From the NCBI GenBank assembly GCA_030428945.1, contig JAUIEC010000016.1, positions 1-64,000 of the forward strand: a DNA stretch of 64,000 nucleotides. Reading direction: 5' to 3'. Each line of letters opens with the position of its first letter. Positions within the stretch are counted from its first letter, which is position 1. The notes beneath the pieces were generated by a model, which made no database searches, had not been told where the DNA came from, and worked only from the letters and a program-made list of their open reading frames with translations. Positions 59,272-64,000 of this stretch are shown here, in pieces. Origin of the DNA: Phycisphaerae bacterium (GTDB lineage: Bacteria > Planctomycetota > Phycisphaerae > UBA1845 > Fen-1342). A program made the translations under genes and the position numbers.

Positions 59272-59937
59272 ATGACCAAGACCGCCCGCCGTAGACCGCG
59301 ACGCTGGCTCTGGCTGCTGGTCGTGCCGGCCACCGTCAGCCTGGCCGGGCTGGTCCTCAGCACCTGCGCCCTGACGCAGCGGCCGGCCTGGTACCGTCCG
59401 TACACGCTGGACGAGAGCCGCCTGGCGGCCGACAAGAGCAACCTGGCGAACCTGATCGACCGCGTCAGCATCGCCCTGAACGGCCGACAGGCAATCCGGA
59501 TCGAACTGGACGAAGCTCAGCTCAACCGCTGGATCGCGGCCCGCGAGGAATGGCCCGAGGCCCTCGCCGACCTGGACCTGGGGCCGCTCGAATACCCGCA
59601 GTTGCTGCTGCTGGACGGAAACCGCCTGCGGCTCGCCGCCCGGGCGGTGCAGGCCGACACCGAAGTGATCGTCTCGGTCGACTTCTCTTTTCACGTCCGG
59701 GGCGATCGCTTCGTCGTCGGCTGGACCGGCACGCGGGTCGGACACTTCCCCCTGCCGCGAATGCTGATCAACGCGGTCGCGGACGTCGGCGATCGCCAGG
59801 TGGCGGCCGAACTGCTCGGCACGGGCGGGTTGAACCTGCCGAACGCCTGGACCTGGCCGAACGGCCGGCCGCGCTTCCGGATCCGGGAACTGCGGATTGA
59901 AGCCGAACGGCTGAGCATCGTGCTCGAACCGATCTGA
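59272..59937 (+). CDS. Membrane-anchored protein of unknown function
   Basis: 221 residues with a basic N-terminus (KTARRRPRRW) and one membrane segment (LWLLVVPATVSLAGLVLSTC, about 13-32), so the remainder is extracytoplasmic. The rest is an alpha/beta domain with words LDEAQLNRWIAAREEWPEAL, VSVDFSFHVRGDRFVVGW and RIRELRIEAERLSIVLEPI, resembling in outline the AsmA/LmeA-like lipid-binding proteins of unknown specificity. I do not recognise it with confidence. It lies between an FHA gene (29 bp) and aroA (44 bp), all in one direction. Confidence 0.75.
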   Translation: MTKTARRRPRRWLWLLVVPATVSLAGLVLSTCALTQRPAWYRPYTLDESRLAADKSNLANLIDRVSIALNGRQAIRIELDEAQLNRWIAAREEWPEALADLDLGPLEYPQLLLLDGNRLRLAARAVQADTEVIVSVDFSFHVRGDRFVVGWTGTRVGHFPLPRMLINAVADVGDRQVAAELLGTGGLNLPNAWTWPNGRPRFRIRELRIEAERLSIVLEPI

Positions 59938-59981
59938 CGCTGGCGGGCCGCGGAAAGGCACCGTGGCCGGAGGCTGTGCCC

Positions 59982-61277
59982 ATGCTTCGTTGCACCGAAG
60001 ACAGTGTCGTGGTTGCGTCGACCGGACCGCTCTCCGGGCTGGTCCGGCCGGTGGGTTCCAAGTCGCACACGAACCGGGCCCTGGTCTGCGCCGCCCTCGC
60101 GGACGGCGTTTCGCATCTGCGGCATGCGTCCGATGCCGAGGATGTCGACGCGATGGTGAGCGGCCTGGCCGGGCTGGGCGTATCGGCCGAATGGGAGGGA
60201 TCGACGCTCGCGGTAACCGGGTCCGGGGGTCAGCTTCCGGCCCTGTCGGCCGAGATCAACGTCGGCCCGGCCGGGACGGCGATGCGCTTCCTGACCGCGC
60301 TGGCGACGCTGGGCTACGGCGAGTACGTGCTGGACGGCAACGCGCGGATGCGGGCCCGCCCGATCGGGGACCTGGTCGGCGCGCTGCAGCAACTGGGAGC
60401 CGGGATCGGCTACGCCGAGGACCGCGGGTACCCGCCGCTGCAGATCCTCGCCCGCGGCCTGCTCGGCGGCGCCGTGACGCTGCACCGACCGAGTTCGAGC
60501 CAGTTCGTCAGCGCCGTGCTGATGGTCGCGCCCTACGCGACCGACGACGTGCTGATGCGAATCGAGGGGCCCCTGCCAAGCCGGCCGTACGTCGACCTGA
60601 CCATCGGACTGATGCGTGATCTCGGCGTCGAGGTCCTGGCCAGCGACGACGATCGCTTCGTGGTCGCCAGCGGGCAGCGCTACCGCGGCGGCACAATCAC
60701 GATCGAACCGGACGCGTCGGCCGCGACGTACCTGTGGGGCGCGGCCGCGGTGACCGGCGGGCGAATCCTGACCGAGGGCGTCACGCGGGGCAGCCTGCAG
60801 GGTGACGTCGGCTTCGTCGATGTGCTGGCCGAGATGGGCTGCGCGATCGAGGAAACGGACGAGGGCCTGGCGGTGCAGGGCCCGGAGCGGCTGCGCGGGA
60901 TTGACGTCGACCTGAACCGCATGCCGGACACGGTGCAGACGCTGGCGGTGGTGGCGCTGTTCGCCGACGGGCCCACGAAGATCCGGAACGTCGCGAACCT
61001 GCGAATCAAGGAGACGGATCGGCTGGCGGCTCTCGAGGCGGAGTTGGGCAGGCTGGGCGCACAGGTCTCGACGGGCGAGGACTGGATCGAGATCGTTCCG
61101 CCCGAATCGCTGACACCTGCCCGAATCGAGGCCTACGACGATCACCGGATGGTGATGAGCTTCGCCCTGGCCGGCCTGCGCGGCTGCGAGGTCGCACTGA
61201 CCAACCCCCAGTGCGTGGCCAAGAGCTACCCGCGCTTCTTCGTCGACCTGGGAGGCCTGACCCAGCGCGCCGAGTGA
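59982..61277 (+). CDS. aroA: 3-phosphoshikimate 1-carboxyvinyltransferase (EPSP synthase)
   Basis: 431 residues. Adds enolpyruvyl to shikimate-3-phosphate in aromatic amino-acid synthesis. PVGSKSHTNRALVCAAL supplies the substrate Lys/Ser/Arg; VGPAGTAMRFLTAL replaces the usual NAGTAMR; then SSQFVSAVLM, a Gly-rich hinge, RIKETDRLAALEAEL and DHRMVMSFALAG. The variant loop (GPAGTAMR rather than GNAGTAMR) lies at the phosphoenolpyruvate/glyphosate site. GGAGG at 59969-59973 suits the ATG at 59982; a GTG at 59976 is too close. Confidence 0.95.
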   Translation: MLRCTEDSVVVASTGPLSGLVRPVGSKSHTNRALVCAALADGVSHLRHASDAEDVDAMVSGLAGLGVSAEWEGSTLAVTGSGGQLPALSAEINVGPAGTAMRFLTALATLGYGEYVLDGNARMRARPIGDLVGALQQLGAGIGYAEDRGYPPLQILARGLLGGAVTLHRPSSSQFVSAVLMVAPYATDDVLMRIEGPLPSRPYVDLTIGLMRDLGVEVLASDDDRFVVASGQRYRGGTITIEPDASAATYLWGAAAVTGGRILTEGVTRGSLQGDVGFVDVLAEMGCAIEETDEGLAVQGPERLRGIDVDLNRMPDTVQTLAVVALFADGPTKIRNVANLRIKETDRLAALEAELGRLGAQVSTGEDWIEIVPPESLTPARIEAYDDHRMVMSFALAGLRGCEVALTNPQCVAKSYPRFFVDLGGLTQRAE

Positions 61278-61312
61278 AAGCGAGGAAACACGAAGCAGTG
61301 ATGGAGGCCCCG

Positions 61313-61355
61313 TTTCGCCGCCTCGCTCCCGCGCTCTCTCGCTCTCTCGCTCCCT
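61313..61355. repeat. CTCCCTCG/CTCTCTCG octamer array after di-heme peroxidase gene
   Basis: Five imperfect octamers (CGCCTCGCTCCCGCGCTCTC, then TCGCTCTCTCGCTCCC) ending 4 bp from the stop of the minus-strand gene. On that gene's sense strand it reads GGGAGCGAGAGAGCGA. Confidence 0.85.
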
Positions 61356-61358
61356 GCG

Positions 61359-63167
61359 CTACTGTCCCACGCCGCAGTCGATGCCGAAGCGGGCCAGTTG
61401 CGTGGCCAGGTCGCTGAGGTCGACGTCGCCGTCTCCGTCGATGTCGCCGTCGGCCGGCGTCGCGCCGCCGTTGCCGAAGTTGCCCAGCAGGACGGCCAGG
61501 TCGGTCAGGTCGATCAGGCGGTCGCCGTTCAGGTCACCGGGACAGTCGCACGGCGCGCAGACGAACGCGATCCGGGCCGCGCGGGTGCGGGCCTGGCCGC
61601 CGGGGGCGCCCGGGTCGTCGATCCGCCACTGCATCCAGCGCCGCGCGCCGAGCAGCATCTCGTCATCCGGAATCGGCCAGGCGAACGTCGCGTAGCCGGC
61701 GCCCGCGGGCGTGGTCCCCAGCGTGATCGGTCCGTGCAGTTCGTCCGGCGCAACCACGCCGTCGACCGGCGGCTTGCTCGAAATCGCCACGAACGCGGTC
61801 GCCCCGGCCAGGGCGCCGCGGACACCGATCTTGAAGTCGGCGTTGCCGAGGTTGGGCGGAACGACGGCGATCATTTCGGGGACGATGCCGCCGGTGCCGG
61901 CGACCTGTCCGGCGCCGACCAGGCGCGGGTTGGCGGGTCGATCCGTCGCCAGGGCGGGCCGGTCGAACGGAAAACTTCCGCTGGCGAGTCGCGGATCGGT
62001 CAGGGCGTTCTCGAGGAAATCGAGCATCGCCGGACGCGCCGGCGGCGGAACGTTGACGATCTGCATGATCGGATCGCGGTTCTGCGGGAACTGCTGCTGA
62101 CCGTTGACCTGGGCGTAGAAGTCCAGCACCTGGTTGAGCGTCAGCAACTGGCCGTTGTGCATGAAGGTGGCCTTCAGTCCGACATTGCGGAGCGTCGGCA
62201 CCTTGAAGCGACCGGCATCGCCGGGGTTCCCAGTCACGCCCTGGCGGCCGTTGTCTTCGGCAATCGGGCGCAGTCCGACGTTGCGGAACGTGTGATCGCT
62301 GAAAAACGGCTGCGTGTGGCACAACAGGCAGTTGGACGCGGCCAGGGCGTTGAAGCCGGCCTGCTGTCCGGGGGTCAGGGCGTTGGTGTCGCCGGCGGCG
62401 AACGCGTCATACGGCGTCTGGTCCGGCACCAGCGTGCGCTCGTAGGTGGCGATCGCGAAGGCGATCCGTTCGGCCGTGACCTTGGGCGTTCCGAAGGCGT
62501 CCTCGAACAGGTCGGGATAGCTCGGTCGACTGGCGAGCACGGCCGCCATGTCGGGCGGCAGGTCGCTGGCGAGCGCGAGCGGTCGGGCGGCGGTCAGCTT
62601 GGCGCGGATCTGGGTCCAGTCGCGACCCTCGTGGGCCATCTCCACGTCGGAGACGGGCGGACCCACCGCCTGGCTTTCCAGCGCGCCGCCGGCCGGGATG
62701 CTGACGGCGCCGGTTTCGGGATCGATGAAGTCACTCGTGGCGCGTCCGTCCCAGAAGATGTCGTCGGCGAACATGGCGATCACGGCCGGGTTCGCGGCCC
62801 GTCCGGTGACCTGCGTGAACAGTTCGAAGACGGGGTCCGGCGCGTAGGCGCCGTTCGGATCGCAGCGGATCACGCCGGGCGAGCCGAGGATGTCGTCCGG
62901 CGTGCCCGTCAGGCCGTCGACGCCGGGGTTCAGCCCGAGTCGCGGATCGGCCCCGGCGGCGAGTTGCGGCTTGTGGCAGGTCCCGCAGGCGACGGTGTTG
63001 TCGGCCGACAGTTGCTCGTCCCAGAACAGGATCTTGCCGAGGACGCGCTTCTCTTCGGTGAACGGGTTCTCGGGCGGAAAGGGGATCGCGGGCAGTGGCG
63101 GCGCGGGCTGGGCCAGCACGGTCGGCAGTGCCAGCGCCAGCGACGACAGAATCGCAGCGCGTTTCAT
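61359..63167 (-). CDS. Di-heme cytochrome c peroxidase/MauG-like protein with dockerin repeats
   Basis: 602 residues with a signal peptide (AAILSSLALALPTVLAQ). Two c-type heme sites, CGTCH (61-65) and CLLCH (280-284), and the CCP/MauG layout (LFWDEQLSADNTVACGTCH; APQ-like LVPDQTPYDAF; RNVGLKATFMHNG). It would reduce peroxide in the periplasm or oxidise a protein side chain as MauG does. After about residue 420 a non-family beta domain and, at the end, two dockerin-type repeats (GDLNGDRLIDLTDLAVLLGN, GDIDGDGDVDLSDLATQL) follow. A dockerin on a di-heme peroxidase is unusual and ties it to the proteins at 4.7-15.3 kb. Confidence 0.9.
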   Translation of the reverse strand: MKRAAILSSLALALPTVLAQPAPPLPAIPFPPENPFTEEKRVLGKILFWDEQLSADNTVACGTCHKPQLAAGADPRLGLNPGVDGLTGTPDDILGSPGVIRCDPNGAYAPDPVFELFTQVTGRAANPAVIAMFADDIFWDGRATSDFIDPETGAVSIPAGGALESQAVGPPVSDVEMAHEGRDWTQIRAKLTAARPLALASDLPPDMAAVLASRPSYPDLFEDAFGTPKVTAERIAFAIATYERTLVPDQTPYDAFAAGDTNALTPGQQAGFNALAASNCLLCHTQPFFSDHTFRNVGLRPIAEDNGRQGVTGNPGDAGRFKVPTLRNVGLKATFMHNGQLLTLNQVLDFYAQVNGQQQFPQNRDPIMQIVNVPPPARPAMLDFLENALTDPRLASGSFPFDRPALATDRPANPRLVGAGQVAGTGGIVPEMIAVVPPNLGNADFKIGVRGALAGATAFVAISSKPPVDGVVAPDELHGPITLGTTPAGAGYATFAWPIPDDEMLLGARRWMQWRIDDPGAPGGQARTRAARIAFVCAPCDCPGDLNGDRLIDLTDLAVLLGNFGNGGATPADGDIDGDGDVDLSDLATQLARFGIDCGVGQ

Positions 63168-63365
63168 TTGGTTGTGCTCCCTCTGACTACTGACGATAGG
63201 GCCGTAAAAGTCCGTCTACCAGCGGAAACGCAGGAAGTTCCGCTGAGACGCACAAAACCCCGCTTATCTGCGGACCTGACGGACACACGCAGTCCCCGCT
63301 TCCCGGTCTCCCCGGAAGGCAACCAGCGACCGCGACACTGCCATGCTCGGCGATGCCGATATCCC

Positions 63366-63509
63366 TCAGTCCGAAAATCCGGCCGACCGGTCCCCCTCGT
63401 CGCCCGCCGACCCGCTGGCTGCTTCCCCCTTCCCCAGCACCCAGTATAGCACCAGGCCGTAGAAACCGGCCGTCGCGACGATGCCGAGGGCGATGACGAA
63501 TTCGCTCAT
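63366..63509 (-). CDS. Small single-span membrane protein (47 aa)
   Basis: 47 residues: MSEFVIALGIVATAGFYGLV then LYWVLGKGE, a single membrane helix (about 4-25) and an acidic/Ser-Gly tail ending GFSD. The ATG overlaps the stop of the upstream gene as ATGA (63506-63509), which argues for a real coupled gene. I do not recognise the family; CcmD- and CcoQ-like proteins have a similar outline. 63168-63365 between it and the peroxidase start shows no further gene. Confidence 0.6.
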   Translation of the reverse strand: MSEFVIALGIVATAGFYGLVLYWVLGKGEAASGSAGDEGDRSAGFSD

Positions 63510-64000
63510 GGCCCGGCCTCGGCCGCGTCGGACAGGGTGGTCGCCACGGCGATCCGTTCGAGGATGCGCCCGCGGTCGCCGTGCGTCGGGTTCTGTTCGA
63601 GCAGGCGGCGGTACCAGAGGGCGGCCTCGGTGGGCTTGTCGAGCGCCCAGAGTCCGTCGGCGAGTTGCACCAGGAACTCGTCGGACCCGGCCCCGAGGCT
63701 GGCGGCCCGTTTCAGGAACGCGACCTGCAACGCGACGCGCCCGCTGCGGGCGCAGGTGTCGGCCACCTGCTGGTAGGCGTCGCTGAGCAGGGCGTCGCGC
63801 TGCTCGGGTGGCACCGTCTCGGCCCGCATGCGTTCGTAGCCCAGGTAGGCGGAGACGTCCTGGTTGGCGAGCGCCAGTTCCGCACAGGTGACCAGCGTCT
63901 CCGGGGTGGCGTTCTCGAGGATCGTGCTTTCGTGCGCCCGCAGGATCGCCCAGGCCAGTTCGGGCTGCTGCAGATGCTGCCAGATGCGGGCGTGCAGCAG
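63506..64000 (-). CDS. Partial TPR-like repeat protein (cut by window edge)
   Basis: The last 164 residues of a gene whose start lies beyond base 64000. The sequence is all-helical with tetratricopeptide-like spacing: HLQQPELAWAILRAHESTIL, CAELALANQDVSAYLGY, LVQLADGLWALDKPTEAALW, YRRLLEQNPTHGDRGRILER. It contains no catalytic motif. Such repeats mediate protein contacts. It is coupled to the 47-residue membrane protein by an ATGA overlap. Confidence 0.7.
   Translation of the reverse strand: MLHARIWQHLQQPELAWAILRAHESTILENATPETLVTCAELALANQDVSAYLGYERMRAETVPPEQRDALLSDAYQQVADTCARSGRVALQVAFLKRAASLGAGSDEFLVQLADGLWALDKPTEAALWYRRLLEQNPTHGDRGRILERIAVATTLSDAAEAGP

Overview
The window is strongly GC-rich DNA in which most third codon positions are C or G. 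Several traits point to Planctomycetota, probably a Phycisphaerae-like lineage: secreted proteins ending in duplicated dockerin-type calcium repeats (pattern GDLNGDGxVDLxDLxxLLxxFG), an elongation factor G of the mitochondrial/spirochaete-planctomycete (spdEFG1) type, two GroEL paralogues, a deoxyhypusine-synthase-like gene, and intergenic regions full of short hairpin repeats. The assignment is inferred from gene content; no rRNA, tRNA or CRISPR array was found.

Layout. 0-4.7 kb: a cobalamin-binding/MeaB GTPase fusion, an ankyrin protein and an acyl-CoA carboxylase beta subunit, separated by repeat-rich DNA. 4.7-15.4 kb: a block of exported proteins (beta-helix, FG-GAP/VCBS propeller, endonuclease I, BNR/sortilin-like propeller), four of the five with C-terminal dockerin repeats. 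15.7-23.8 kb: a DUF937 protein, EF-G, and an RND efflux adaptor-pump pair. 23.9-27.2 kb: two convergent predicted lipoproteins, one a collagen-like/YadA-head-like protein with a self-cleaving S74 chaperone domain. 27.7-29.8 kb: nnrE and recA. 29.8-31 kb: gene-free, duplicated repeat DNA. 31-36.5 kb: a trypsin-like protease, a peptidoglycan amidase, overlapping hsp20-lon, and an HU-type protein. 37-44.7 kb (minus strand): dnaE, coaB, coaC, rpoZ, gmk, atpC, a parDE toxin-antitoxin pair and an FmdB zinc ribbon. 44.9-50.7 kb (minus strand): a chaperone cluster read as groEL2, small unknown gene, groES, groEL1, dnaJ, grpE. 51-64 kb: a GT39 glycosyltransferase with a dual-specificity phosphatase, rtcB, a deoxyhypusine-synthase-like gene, kbl, hemW, an FHA protein, aroA, a dockerin-bearing di-heme peroxidase, and at the right edge a small membrane protein overlapping a truncated TPR-like gene.

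Themes. Protein quality control is concentrated here (two chaperonins, GroES, DnaJ, GrpE, Hsp20, Lon, S1C protease). The carboxylase and the B12/GTPase fusion suggest a propionyl-CoA or related acyl-CoA pathway feeding the TCA cycle. The exported dockerin proteins look like one co-ordinated surface or extracellular set, but no cohesin partner is encoded here.

The least explained signals are in the non-coding DNA. (1) Hairpin units with core CACAGGCGGGACGCCTGTG occur as tandem arrays and as inverted termini of about 115-130 bp cassettes with conserved interiors (2449-2577, 15375-15488, 16317-16438). (2) Arrays of 7-8 bp repeats (GGGAACA, GGGAGCRA, GTGAGCAA, GTGAAGGA) begin at or within about 20 nt of ten stop codons and are always purine-rich on the sense strand of the gene that has just ended, whereas most arrays lying upstream of genes are pyrimidine-rich. 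All calls were made by reading the sequence; no database search was run.
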